From positions 421,882-485,881 of the forward strand of contig KL647292.1 of assembly GCA_000727475.1 (NCBI GenBank): DNA of 64,000 nucleotides. The letters run 5' to 3'. The translations under genes were made by a program, and so were the position numbers. The notes below the pieces were generated by a model. It saw nothing but the letters and a program-made list of their open reading frames with translations. It was not told the origin of the DNA and searched no databases. Origin of the DNA: Sarcocystis neurona. Its lineage: Eukaryota; Apicomplexa; Conoidasida; Eucoccidiorida; Sarcocystidae. How positions within the stretch are numbered: position 1 is the first letter of the stretch; each line of letters begins with the position of its first letter. Of this stretch, positions 1 through 11,946 are shown one piece after another.

Positions 1-49
1 TATACACAAACACACACGCACACACATGTGTAAGCGACCTGACTTGACG

Positions 50-104
50 CTTCTGCCACGGGTGCAGCGCGGCTGGCTGCTGGAGATCTCCCCTAGGGCG
101 TCCC
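50..104 (-). other. Possible fifth exon of the RCHY1-like gene
   Basis: On the minus strand a T-rich tract ending in ctgcag precedes position 104. A stretch open in the required phase (it must supply two bases) follows and reaches a GT at about 49-48. The residues do not match the RING or any known part of the family, so this may be a linker exon or chance. Confidence 0.2.
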
Positions 105-560
105 CTGCAGAAAAAAGTACTGAATACTAAGAAGTAGAAATACACCGCAAGCACCTAGTGCTAAGAAGACAAAATATACCTTGTCTTGAAAAGGAGAAAA
201 GGACAAAAACTATCTAACATTTACGAGGAACACACAAGAAATATCTCATCCCTAACAGGAGGAAAATAGAAAATTGTGCGGCCTCTGCTGCAGTCAATAC
301 TCTGGGGGCGCGAGATCACAAGGTGCGCGACGACGAGGGAGAAAAAGTCAGGCGTTCTCTCGCCTTGTCTCTCTCAAAAAGGAATCAGCGACGCGTAGAC
401 AAACGCCGCGGCGATGCAGGAAGAATCTACGGCCCATCCTCACAAGGCTTCGTCCTTCCCAGAGGGGAAAACGAGGAAAAGAAGAGGGCGGGGACGAAGT
501 GAGGGAGACAGCCAAGTGAAAGTGTAGGCAGACGCTTCCACACACGTCTGCCAAACTCAC

Positions 561-3500
561 CGACGCATTTGTGCGAGCCTCGAATATCTGTAGAGTAGCA
601 GCTGCCACATGTCGTGCAGTGAAAGAAGCTATCGGCCCCCCCGGTGCGACACAGCCCACACAAGTCGCAGTGGTACACCTGTGTACGCATCGCAGCAACA
701 GCAGCAGCAGCCGCAGCAGCAGCAGCCGCAGCAGCAGCAACAGCAACAGCAGCAGCAGCAGCACCCGCAGCAGCAGCAGCAGCCACAGCAGCAACAGGAG
801 GACGAGAGAAGACTTGAAAGACTAGGACATTCGAGCGAACGAGCTGCTGCTGCTGCAGCAAGCGACGCCGACGCGGCAGGTGAGGCAACCAGCACAACAG
901 GGGCGCAGCAGCAGAGTCCAATGGCGACACATACGCGCCGCAGCAGCAGCAGCAGCGAGGGCAATAGCGCGGCCAGCACAGTCCACGCAAAACGAGAACA
1001 GCAACAGAAGAACAACTCGGACTGTGCTGCTGAAGAGCAGCACCGCTGCTGACCAGAACCAAATTCGACAAAGAAGGAGCTCGACAGCAGCGGCACGAGC
1101 AGCTAAGCGCGGCGCCACAAACAAACAAAAGCAGTATCACCACTACCAGCAGGACACCTGGAGGAATCAAATACTTAATCGTCGCAGCAATTGCCGCTGC
1201 GCCAGAGGCTAACGAGGGCCCTAATCACTGCAGCGAACTGCTGCAAAGCAATTTCATTGCAGCAGCACGAGCAACACGTAACGCAGCAGGCTTCACACGA
1301 GCTGTATGTGGTCCATCCGACAAGCGATACCTACCCAGACACGCTGAACTCAGGATGATGACCAGCAGCAGCACGACAGTATCGGCGCCACAAATCCGCG
1401 ACGTAAAGCAGCAGGAACAGCACGGGCAGACAGGCACAGACTTGCTCTGCAGCATTAGCACCGGCAGACGAAGGTAGCTGTCAGCCACGAACACAGCAAG
1501 GCGGCAGTTTCCCACACCAGAGAAGAGCACCATAACACGGTGTACAATGCGCACTGCTCCACGCGCGGCAGCACACGATCCCTGCCGTGATCGAACACAG
1601 CCGCAAAAATCACAGCAGCAGGTCACGCAGCAGCTGCGGCAACACCTTCAGCAGCTGCAGTTGCCGGGTCAACAATACAGCAGCTGCGTCAGCAGTAGCG
1701 GCAGCAGCATTTTCAGCAGGACTAGTGCCTCGCAGCTTGAGCAGGAGCATAAACGGCAGCTGGACGAGAAGCAGCAGCAGCAGCTGGATCAGCGGCAGCT
1801 CCCCAGCAGGAGGACCACAACCTTGCAGCTTGAGAAGTAGTAGCAGCGACGGCACCTTGTGGAGGAGCGGCAGCTTGATCAGTAGCAACTCCCCAGCAGG
1901 CCTACAACCTTGCAGGTTGAGAAGTAGAGGCGACAGCAGCTTGACAAGCAGCAGCCGCAGCAGCTTTATGAGTCGGAGCTACAACAGCTTCAGCTACAGT
2001 AGCAAAGTACCTTTTTCTTGATTCCTTTGTCGTCCCAGAACTTGCATTTTTCGCAGTAGTATTTCCCAAATTCAACTTTGCAGCTGACGCACTGGTTGCT
2101 GACTTCTTGTCGCGTGTCGCAGACAGCACAGATAACTTCTGTTACCGCTGTGCGGTCAATTTCACTACACAGCAGCAGCAGCACCCCACACGCAAGAGTC
2201 GCTGCCTTTTCGTAAGGATGTTTTAGCAGTAGGAAAACACACAACACCAGCAGCAGCAACAGCAGCAGAAGTCCCCGCCCCAGAACTACCAGCAGCCGGT
2301 GCTGCAAGGAATGTGCGCCAACAAACACAGCGAAAGCACCCAGTGACACCATCCGCAGCGGCAGCAACACCAATCGCAACAGAAACTGCAGCACCATCAG
2401 CCAGCACAGGCGGCAGCAGCAGACTTAAGAGGAGCAACAATAGGCACAACAGCAAAAGCAGGAATATGGTTTGTCTGTACGCACATACGATTTTTCTTTG
2501 TAACTGAGGAAAACACACACCTTGCTGTCTTCTTCTGCACAGCGTCCTGCAGAGAAAAGTCCATCAGCCGACGCACGCAAAAATTTGCAAGAACGCGTGT
2601 CGCAAGTTGGTCCTCTGGAGGTTTCCACATCAACCTTTCAAAAAGAAAGTCACCTTCCGTGTGGCTACACTAGGGCACGAGCACGCTTACTGCGCCTTTC
2701 TGAAGTCCTTTTCCTGCTCGCATTTTACGTCGTTGTGGCAGTGTCGACACCAGAAAGCTTCGCCGCTGGTGACGGAGTTTTCCAGCCCAGCGCAAATGGG
2801 GGGTAAACGCACAAGCAGAAGGAAAGAAGAGGAGGATGAAAGCTTAGGAGACAAGGACACACTCGTATTCGTGCACAGGCAGAGAGGGGGCACGTCGACC
2901 ACACGCAAGAAAAGTGCCGCGTAAAGAGACTGCCAAAACGAGATATGCCATCACCAATCGCACACGGAGAAAGAGAGACTGGCTGGCAGATGCGAGAAGA
3001 GAAGGGGCGAAGAAAAATTCGAAAAGAAACGTAGACAGCGAGAAAATGCAGGGAGAAGTAGTCAGGACGCACAAAGGACAAGGCGCAACATACTCAGGAC
3101 AGTTCACGTACTAGAGAATGCGATCAAAAATGCGACGTAAAGGACCGCACGCAGGGAGGCGCACGGGAGAAACACGAAAGCGCAGATGCAAATGACATAA
3201 TTCATGCAAGAATGGAAGCAGTGCCCTTACATACGAAAAGCACGACACAAGAGGCAATCAGGGAAGGGCTTCAGACGAATCGTTTGACCAGAACAATCTT
3301 CCCAGTCTTCAAAGAAGGGAACCAGAAGAATATTTCCCCAGGAAGGGCGTAGATAACGCTCGACACTGACTGAACGCGGCGATAAATTTATCTCTTTCAT
3401 GAATACACAGAGACGCACAAGTTCACGTCTTCTCGAAAACGCACATGAGACAGTCTTCTTCTCCTTTCGTGCGTGTGTCGTAAGGAACATTGCACTTTTT

Positions 3501-5829
3501 TCTTTGGCCGCTGGACATGCACAAGGAAACCACCGGTGCAGTTACTCTCCTATTTTCGTCGTTGAGAGACACAGACGCAGCAGGAGCGAGCTACCGCCTT
3601 TGGTCTGCTCGCCGCACAGAGGGCCAGGTGAAAGGAGAGAGTGTTCGGTCTCGCCCTCTGTCCAGCTACAGACGTCCGGGCCTTCTTCTCTACACGCGCT
3701 TTCTTTGTCTCGAGAAATCTACGAGTGCATGCGTAGCCACTTCCCACTGCGCGTGTCTGGGTTTTGAGAAGTCAGCAGACGTCTGCGTATCGACCGCGTA
3801 TTTCTCTGTGTGCCTTCTGCTTCGAGTGTGGCAGCCAAGAATCACTGTATCTACAAAATAGATGACTTTTCCAGCAGAGCGCTCACCAGCAGGGTGCTAC
3901 CACTTTGCATCGCCTGCGGTAATGCTGACAGCCGAAAGATTTTTTGTGACTGCTGCTGGCAGCTCCTTCCTCCTCGTCGTCGTCGCTGCTGCTGTTCTCC
4001 TCAGACTTGGCCTCAGCCTCCGCGTGGTTCTCCTCTTGCTCCTCCTCCTCGCCACCGTGTGACGCCTGCTGCTGCCTCGCGTCTCTCCTGTCTCGGGATC
4101 GCATCTGGCTCTCTGGCGCGTCAGCAGGGAAAAAAACCTCTCCTTCCAGGTCGAGACCGCCTCTCAGAAATGCTCTGCTGTCTGTTGCGGACCCTGAATA
4201 CATTTCTTCATCTGCACTCCAAAATCGAAGAGCTCCACGTTCCGCACCCCTGCCTATCAGCTCCCTGTCCCGTTGCCGACTTCTTCGCTCCTGCCGTTGC
4301 CGCCCACCTGCACGCTCCTGTCGCTGCTGCTGTTGCCGCTGCTGTTCCTCTTGCTCTGCGCCTGGTCGCAGCTCGGCGGGTTGCTGCTGCGGTTGCTCTG
4401 CAGGTGGCACCTGCTGCTCCTCCGGAAGACGCTGCTGCTGTTGCTCCGGAGGCTCTCGTTGCTGGTCTTCTTCCTGCGGAGATCGCTGTTCCGGTTGTCG
4501 TGGCGATTGCTGTTGCTGTGGCGGAGACTGCTGCTCCTGTGGAGGCGGGGGTTGCTGCCGCTGCTGCCGCACCGGCTGCGGCTCTGGGCGCTGTGGCTGA
4601 TCTGGCGCCTGCCGGCGCTCACACACGTCGCTCCTTGACTCTGCGGCTTCTTCCCGCCGATCGTCGAGGCGCTCAGCTGCTGCACCGGGAGAAGCTATTG
4701 CAACCAGCCCAGCAGTTTCAGCGTCCTCAGCATCCAAGAAATGACTCTCCTCCTCCTCTGCGGAGACCACAGAAACTTCTTCTTCGGTAGAAGGCCGAGG
4801 TACAGCTGCGTCTTGTCCTGCAGAATTGGCGGCGCCCCTGTCTCCCCTGCCTCCCACCTGGGTGCTGCTGCTGCCACTCCTTGTATACCCGCCAGAAGTC
4901 TCCATCACCGGAGACACCTCCGTGCTATCTGAAGCAGCATTATTCGTCTCATCAGTGCTTCGTTGCGGTGCTGCGCCCGTGGACACCGCTGCGGCATCAC
5001 GGTGCGGCGCCGTATTATCGTGATGTGTGTGAAGCGCTCCATCATTTCTGGTGTGTACAAGACTGCTTCTCCTGGTGCTGCTGCTACAGCGGCTGCCGCT
5101 GTCGTTTGAAGTAGGAGCAGCGCGTTCCACTAGCTGCTCCGGGACCGCGGCGGCCGTGTCATTTGTAGAACACTCCGAAGGCATACCTGCACGATCCACT
5201 GGAGCACGAGGAAGGCACAGGGGGCACGACTCCTCTCCACAGTCTCGCCCGTCCTCATCGTCATCTTCAGCAGCTCCTGTTGAGGACCGCTGCGCTGTTG
5301 TTGTCCTCCCCCCATCCGATGCAGGAGGGGTTACGCGCCCTTCGTTCCGTCCTCCGGATCTGCTGCTGTGACTGCTATTGGTGCTGCTGTCATCGCAGCT
5401 CGTGCTGCTGTCCGCGCCGGTGGCCTCCGTGTTCACGTTGTCTTCCATCCCCTGTGCCTCTCCCGTAGACCAGTGAATGTTGGTAGAAACGACGGGAAAC
5501 TCGAACGACAGTGCAGCGCCTCCTTTCCGCCGGCCCAGCCCGCTCAACAGAGTGCACGAGGACGCCGCCACGCGGGTTGACGAAGGCAAACAACTTTGTG
5601 CCGGAAGCAGCCAACCGTCGGGAATTACTGTAGGATCTTGCCACGGACGCGCGGCTATGCCGTGTCCTCGTTCTGCAGAACCGTGACAGCGCGAACGTGT
5701 TTGGTTTCCTACTGAGGAAAACGAAGCCGTGTCGGTCGCGTGAGTAAGGAAGCGCGCAGATGGTTTGGTAGCAACGTGGGCGGGAGAAGCCACTGAAGTC
5801 GCGTAAACGACTGGACAAAGCGCTGCCAT
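561..5829 (-). CDS. RCHY1/PIRH2-like CHY + CTCHY zinc-finger E3 ubiquitin ligase, 3' end outside window
   Basis: Four exons join in frame on the minus strand: 5829-3887, 2765-2691, 2164-2011 and 678-561. Each intron starts with GT and ends with AG, and the phases (2, 2, 0, then 1 at the open end) agree. The joined zinc-finger part starts GCQHYRRRC...APCC, continues CRHCH, ICAVC, CVSC and YYCEKC, then YHCDLCGLCR, FFHC, CGSCY and SHKCV. That is the CHY finger followed by the CTCHY finger of RCHY1/PIRH2, in the right order and spacing. In this family a RING finger follows and recruits the E2 enzyme; here it must lie left of the window or in an unseen exon. Exon 1 is unusual: about 630 residues, rich in Ser, Glu, Gln and Pro (Gln/Pro tract roughly residues 420-540), precede the first finger, against about 20 in the human protein. 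I used the first ATG, at 5829; in-frame ATGs further in are possible starts. The family call is firm, the N-terminus less so. Confidence 0.88.
679..2010 (-). repeat. RCHY1-like intron 3, with CAG/CTG tracts
   Basis: The intron lies between the exon ending at 2011 (donor GTACTT) and the exon starting at 678 (acceptor after tacacag). It holds a nearly pure CAG run on the plus strand at about 690-798 and many degenerate CAG units up to about 1960. On the coding strand these read as CTG. The open frames across it on both strands follow from the lack of stop codons in this triplet and are not evidence of genes. Confidence 0.75.
2165..2690 (-). other. RCHY1-like intron 2
   Basis: The donor is GTAAGC after the second zinc-finger exon. 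The acceptor is tgtgtag before the exon that starts T-GAA-ATT. Joining CA to T restores a His codon. Short CAG/CTG runs lie at both ends and nothing else is recognised. Confidence 0.8.
2766..3886 (-). other. RCHY1-like intron 1
   Basis: The donor GTGAGC splits the second Cys codon of the APCC motif after TG. The acceptor gtcaccag supplies the C, giving Cys-Cys-Gly as expected in the CHY finger. No gene or clear repeat is seen inside. Confidence 0.82.
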
Positions 5830-8800
5830 GCTCGGCAGCAGCGCCCCACTGACTGGACGGAGCCTCCGCTCGGGAGGTGGTCTTCACGCAAACAACATAA
5901 CAGTCAACTACTCGAGATGCACTCGTAAATCCTAACCTGAAAAGTATTTATCGCGTCTAGTGGCAACGGCCTGTGCAGAATCCTCCTTGCACGGTAGGCG
6001 GCGGACAACAAAGTAAATATTGTCAGGGAAACGGCGAGTCGCACTCAACGGAAGTGGAAATTGTTGCAGACACGGTAGTTCTTGGCGGCAGGTCTAAAAT
6101 TCAGCAAGTGTGTTTCCTCCTCCCCGCACGCGGACGCATTCCCCCTTCCTCGCCAACTTGCTAGAAGGACTAATCCGCTGCAACGAACGTGCAAAACCGA
6201 ATGAATTACACGCTCGTGGCGGCCAAGGTGGTTGTTATGATACGCTGTTTCGCGTACCGGCAGCAAAGTAACCCTCAGCTACGTATGTTCCCCTCGAATA
6301 CGGCACGCAAGAGAAAGGAGGACCCGGTGAAGTGTACAAAACTTCAGCGGGTCCCTGCGTTTGAAGTCTGCTACGATTTACACACCGAATGATGTGAACG
6401 CTCATTTCCAGGAGAAGCAGCGCGCCCCGGGCTCCATTTACATCTACTTCGAGGAAGGGGCCGGGGTTTACGCTCACTCCATTACTGCGAAATTGCGGTG
6501 ATGCACGAACACAAAAGGACCCTGCAGAATGTAGGTAGCCTGTGTCCCGGCAGTGTTTTTTCAATTAAAAGCAGAGTAAGGCGTCTACTGCGGCAGAGGA
6601 AACCGTTGACATATTAAATGTCGCGTGGGCTTCACCGTAAACATTGAGCAGTTGAAAGGATCGGGTTTCGTCCCCAGTAAGGGCTGGCTGGACGGATGCG
6701 CTCATGTTGCCGCGCTCATGTGGCCGTCATCTAGGCAAAAATGTGGTGTGCTAACCTTTCTGGGTATGCGGTCAACGTTTCGACTCGAGCCGCTGTGTAA
6801 GCAGCCTACGTCGTACACCGCCGCAGTCGCCACCACAGCAGTATAGACACTTGCGCGAAGCAGACCGCCACCTCAACGTGTGTGCTGGCTAGGAACGTCG
6901 ACGTGGCTGGCGGCCCCAGATGGGGGATTGCGCTCTTCGTCGCGGGTGCAGCGCTGCTGCTGCAGCTTTTCAATTGGGCGCTTTTGGTTTGCTGAAGAAG
7001 ACGTGGAATATACCGTATGAAAAGGGTAAGTCATTGTAGATGCGTAAGCGGCTTGGTACAACACCCAAGTGAGCTGCACGCCGTGGTGAATGAACTTAGT
7101 GGCGGTGGATGTGTGTGTAGTTTGAGCTGTCACACCGGGGGTTGGCGGCGTTGGCAACAATAAAATTCGAGGAGGCAGAACCTCCCTCACGCGGAACAAT
7201 GCGAAGCTAAGAACCTTCCGGTAGTAAACTTCGAACGAAGTAGCGCGCACCGACTGGCTGGCTGAGCGAGTAACTTTCTGTGAGGGAATTTCACTGAGAC
7301 AAGCCAGCCCAACTGGATGAACGGAGAGTACGCAGTAGAGTCCGTTCGAGAAAGAACGGGAAAGGTGGCCTATTTATGTTGCGGACGCGATTGAGGCAAC
7401 CGCGTTGAGCGATAGATGACTGATTGACGGGGTAAATGGAGCGTGTATCGTTTATAGTAAAAGGCCAAACCTATACCTGGGGAAATGGTAACTCAGGCGG
7501 TGACACCGCCAAGATTTCCCCACAAGAAGGTGCCGGTGCGCATACACTGTGGTAAATGATGCCATTTACGCTGTTTGGCGCCAGAAGTCCTTGTCATCTG
7601 TTCGCCGTCAGACACCGTTTTGAAGCGCAGGTCCCAGGTACCCTTTTCGAAGCGTTTACCAACTTCGTTGGGGGCTCCCTTCCCCGTCGTACGCTTGCGC
7701 CTAGTTAGACTTCAGATCATCAGTAGCTACTCTTGGAGTGTGGAGTTGTATTAGCTGCACACTCGAGCCGGCGACGACGGAATATATGTGATGCATCGAT
7801 CTTATACGAACTGGTAGATGCGGCGTGCCGAAAAATGTGTAACAAAATGGTCCGTGTGGCGGAGCGCAGTTTCCATTTGTGCGAATCCTGTTGTGTGCGT
7901 GGGCGTGCGGGACACAAAATTTCTGCTCCTCTCCGGGAGAGCGACAAAGGGGACGGCAATAGTTGCCCAGCTGCATTCGTCTATGTGAAGGCAGAATATA
8001 TATGTACACATATGTATATTCGAAAGTAGTACGCGCAGTGACCGCGCAGGGGCGGCCACACGCGCTTGCGCACATACATAGTTTGTCCATGACGCTGAAA
8101 AACCTTTTTTGGGTCTTCAACCTGGTAGACAAACGTGCGTTCTGGGATCTACACGTTTGCGAGCACAATGTCGTGTTTCCGAGTTAGAACGGGTAATGCG
8201 CTTCCTGGAGCCGCCGCCTTTCTTTCGGCAGGCTTCTACGACTTTCCCACGGTTTTCCCACGGTGTTGTCTGCAGATTCCACCTGTAGCACAGGAAGGAG
8301 ATTGCTGCAGGTGAAACAGTGGCCGCGGTAGTGGGAAACCGGCTGCATACAGGTAGCTAACGTCTCGGCACACAGAAAGGACGTTTAAAATAAAGCAGAT
8401 GCCAACTACGGGCGACCTCTTCGAAAAAGCCTGATTAGCAAGTAGATTTCATCTGGCAACCACAGGAGGAAGAGCGGTTTTTTTCTTCGTAAGTAGGTCA
8501 CTGGAGTCGAAGTAGCTCCGCCAGAAGGACCAGCACTGAACCCAGGGGCACAATACGCCTACGCAGTCAGTCAGCTGCATTTTCGCACGAACGCCGCAAT
8601 GAAGGTGCTGCACATCTTTACACGCGCATGGGAATCTTCTGAAGCTGTACACTTGAAGTATCTGTACTTCTACATCCGAAGCGTCAGACCATATATATAT
8701 ATATATATAACTTACCTATCCGTAGTTGTCTGGGATGTGCGAGTAATGCGCCTGTAGACGTTTTTTCGTGCTCTGCGTGATACTCCTCGTAGTGCGCGTG

Positions 8801-11363
8801 TCTGTGTGCGAAAGAAGTCACGAGTGACACGCTTCGCCCTCCACGTCACAAATGTCGGGTCACAGGGGACTCTCTAGACGATTTACAGAGGAAAAAGTGA
8901 ATCAGTTTAATATTTTTTCTAGCAGAGTACACCCGTACCGTACACCTCGTGAGCCGCATTTGGTCGTTACAGCGTTGGTGCGCGATTCTGCACTTCCTGC
9001 GACACCGCATAGATTGATCCTGTAAATCAGGATACATTGCCAATACCAATCACGCTCATCCACAGCCAAATCCACTAAGAGGCTTTAGATCTCAGCAGCG
9101 TTTCACTGTAGCCACTGTATTACAGAGTAGCTCTTTATTCGTGGATGCTAAGGTCATCGCAAAATATCTTCTACGCAAGGCACGGCATACTCGTGCTCGG
9201 GGGAAAAGGTACGTTCTTCGCCTCGAGAATGGTTCACGACGATGAACAGGGGCGACACCCGCATATATATATGTATACATATATGTATATGCGTACAGAC
9301 CTTTACACGAAGACGTGTGTGCGCGTATATACGCATACCATTAAAAAAAGTGATGCACTCGACCAGCGGAGTGTAGAGGCTCTTCCCCATTCAATCGGTT
9401 TCACGATGTCTGTTGGGAGTCCCGCTGTTATTTTCGCAGCTGAGCCTGCTGAAATGGCCTGCTTGAAGTAAAAGGGCTCCACGTGTTTACAGAGGACGCC
9501 CTGGTATAGGCGAACATTTTTCACACGTGATGCAGGCCTGAAATCTGACTACGCCATGTTCAACGGTTATTCTCACGTAGAACGAGGCATCTCGGCGTGT
9601 GTACGTGTGGCCCTGTGCGATGCGTGTATATCCGTCTGGACACATGGACTCATAACTCGTTCCCACGTTTGAGACCAGGATGCCTGAAAGTGCAAACACG
9701 TACTTGCACGTGCGTCGGACGCTGAAGTGTCGCATCGACCTACCATGAAGATCTGAGGCACTTACCTGCAATTTCGACCTCCGCGTGCATTGCGGTTTCC
9801 TTGTAGGGGCTTTTCGTAACGTCCTCTTATCTTCTGATCAGCAAAAAAGGTTCTAATGGATGCATTGGGCTAGCCCCTATCAAAGAAAAAGTGAATACTG
9901 TAGCGACGTAAACGTAAACCATTTCCTGCTCCTGCGCGCCGCATCGCACCGTGGTTCAATTCAAAGTACCACTCTCACGTACCATGGTCTTGACGATTCA
10001 CACTTACACTTGCAGTGGCAATATGCGTTTAAAAGGAATCTTAGTTCACGCTGTGGTCGTCGGAAACTGGTAAGCTTACAACATTCATTTCCACCACGAA
10101 CAAACGGGACACTACATCGCTACGAACTACAGGTGGTTTGTGTGCTGTTTGTTGCCAGAACATTAATCCCGTCTTGTATTCCCTCGAAGCCTTTTTCTTT
10201 TTGTGGTGAACACAAATTGGTCACCTTACTTCAGACGGAACGGGGCCCACAACGTCACACCACTGTGACTATTTCGGTGTATGGGAAGGCGTAAGTACAC
10301 ATGCGTACACACACCTACACCTACACACATACGTATAGCTATATATGTAACTGCATACATGTACACACATTTATGGGACTTCATAAAGAAGAAGCGTATG
10401 TGAAAACTACCAAAACGACCTATTCTCGTAAGTAAGTAGACCGGTGCACATCTAACGCCGCTAAAATACTACACGTCCTCTTATATTACGAGTCGTCTTC
10501 AAAATATCGGCCCACACGTATATGTACGTCTAAGTCTGCAAGCAGCTATACGACGCTGTACCACGCCTGATTGTGCGGAGGGACGCATGTTAATCAATAA
10601 ACGTACGCACTGGCATACATGTATTCGAAAGGTACAAATGCCTTGTTTCCCCACCGAATACTGCGGGCCATGCTCAGTCAACACACCGAGGTCAGAGGGT
10701 ACATTCAGCTCCTGCACTTTCACTTGCGTCACCTGCGTTCAAGCTACGTACAAGTAACCACACATGTACAATTACTCGGCAGATTGACGTAGTTAAGTGG
10801 GCATCACAAAACTGTGCGGTCCCACACAGATCGCAGTACTATTTCAGCCACCCGTCAAAATGCGGCGTCCTCGACAAGATATGTGTGGTGTTCAAGGCGC
10901 ACCACAGTGCGTCAGAAGATTCGGCGTTCTTGGTAATCTATATGTCCTGTTTTTGAAGTCACAAGGCACGCGTGGAGCCCACTGACACGTCCACCGCTGC
11001 GCTGTGCTGTTCCCGGTAGGTACCCCTCAGTTCACAACCCCTGATAGGTTACTACTGTCGAAATTTAGATATTGACAATGTCGTCGGTAGTGATACAGAT
11101 GCACAGCTTTTCTCTCATCTATAGATATTGTACTGCATCTTCCTCGCTTATAAGTATTTCGGACGAAGCCGTGGTTACTGTTAAGTTTCCTCTTCACAAA
11201 TCTGCCAAGAAAAACCTTTTCTGGCGACTTGTGAGGAAGTACCTCTACAATCGTTCCGCATCCTGCCGGTACCTGGACATAGCACGTAGTTGTTACATCT
11301 TTTTCGTGAAGCCTTTCAACCCTAGTAGCCTTTCAAAATCGATGAATTACCATGTGCAAGGAC
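5830..11363. other. Intergenic region between two divergent genes
   Basis: No open frame here shows a recognisable family. It contains an (AT)n run at 8691-8709, alternating TA/CA tracts near 9260-9340 and 10290-10370, and otherwise unique-looking DNA. The left part should hold the promoter of the RCHY1-like gene (minus), the right part that of GMP synthase (plus). Confidence 0.6.
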
Positions 11364-11459
11364 CGCCATAAATCGCATGCTTCTCTGAATGTGGATCGCC
11401 ATACATCGCATGCTCCTCTAAATGGGAGTTGCCGTCCATCGCATGCTTAACTTAATGAC
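11364..11459. promoter_or_regulatory. 33-bp tandem repeat carrying GCATGC, upstream of GMP synthase
   Basis: Three imperfect copies of a unit like cgccatacatcgcatgct lie head to tail. The palindrome GCATGC falls at 11375, 11408 and 11441, exactly 33 bp apart. TGCATGC-type motifs are known cis-elements in coccidian promoters and targets of some ApiAP2 factors; the base before the core is C here, so the match is to the core only. The array ends about 490 bp before the GMP synthase ATG. A regulatory role is inferred. Confidence 0.4.
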
Positions 11460-11946
11460 TGAGCGGAGGAGTTCCCTAGCGGCCTTGTTTAGGCGCAGGA
11501 TACTTTTATCTGGCTTTCCCGTCAGCTTCATTTGCGAAGTCAGTTCTGACGGCTTCTTTTTGTTTTCAGTTCTGGCCCCTCCCCATCTTGTCCTGTTGTC
11601 CTTGGCCTCCAAGACCTCGCATGCGTTGTAGTGCTGCTGGATGACACGCCGCTCCATTGGAGTAACTTGACTTTTGGCGTCGGATTCCGATTGACAACGT
11701 CGAGAACCCCGTTTTAGAGTGGCTTTTTTTCTCGCTTTTGCTGCGCGCTGAACCTCGCGTTAGCGAATTGCAGGACTGTGGTCAGTCGATATTGACGGGC
11801 GGCCGCAGCGGTTTTTTCAGTACAGTGGTCATGCGTCATTGACGGACGTCCGCAACACTCAAGACTCTGCGCTCGTTTTGCCTTTCCCTAGGCTTTCTGC
11901 CTTTTCGTCACATCTTTTCCAGGAAAGGGCGTTCTTACTTTCCACG

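Noticed and set aside
609..1052. Poly-Gln plus-strand frame
   Set aside because: Antisense to an RCHY1-like exon and intron; it is open only because CAG has no stop in any frame.
427..1170. 247-codon minus-strand frame over the CAG tract
   Set aside because: Only 678-561 is an exon of the RCHY1-like gene; the rest is intronic CTG repeat and read-through past the splice donor.
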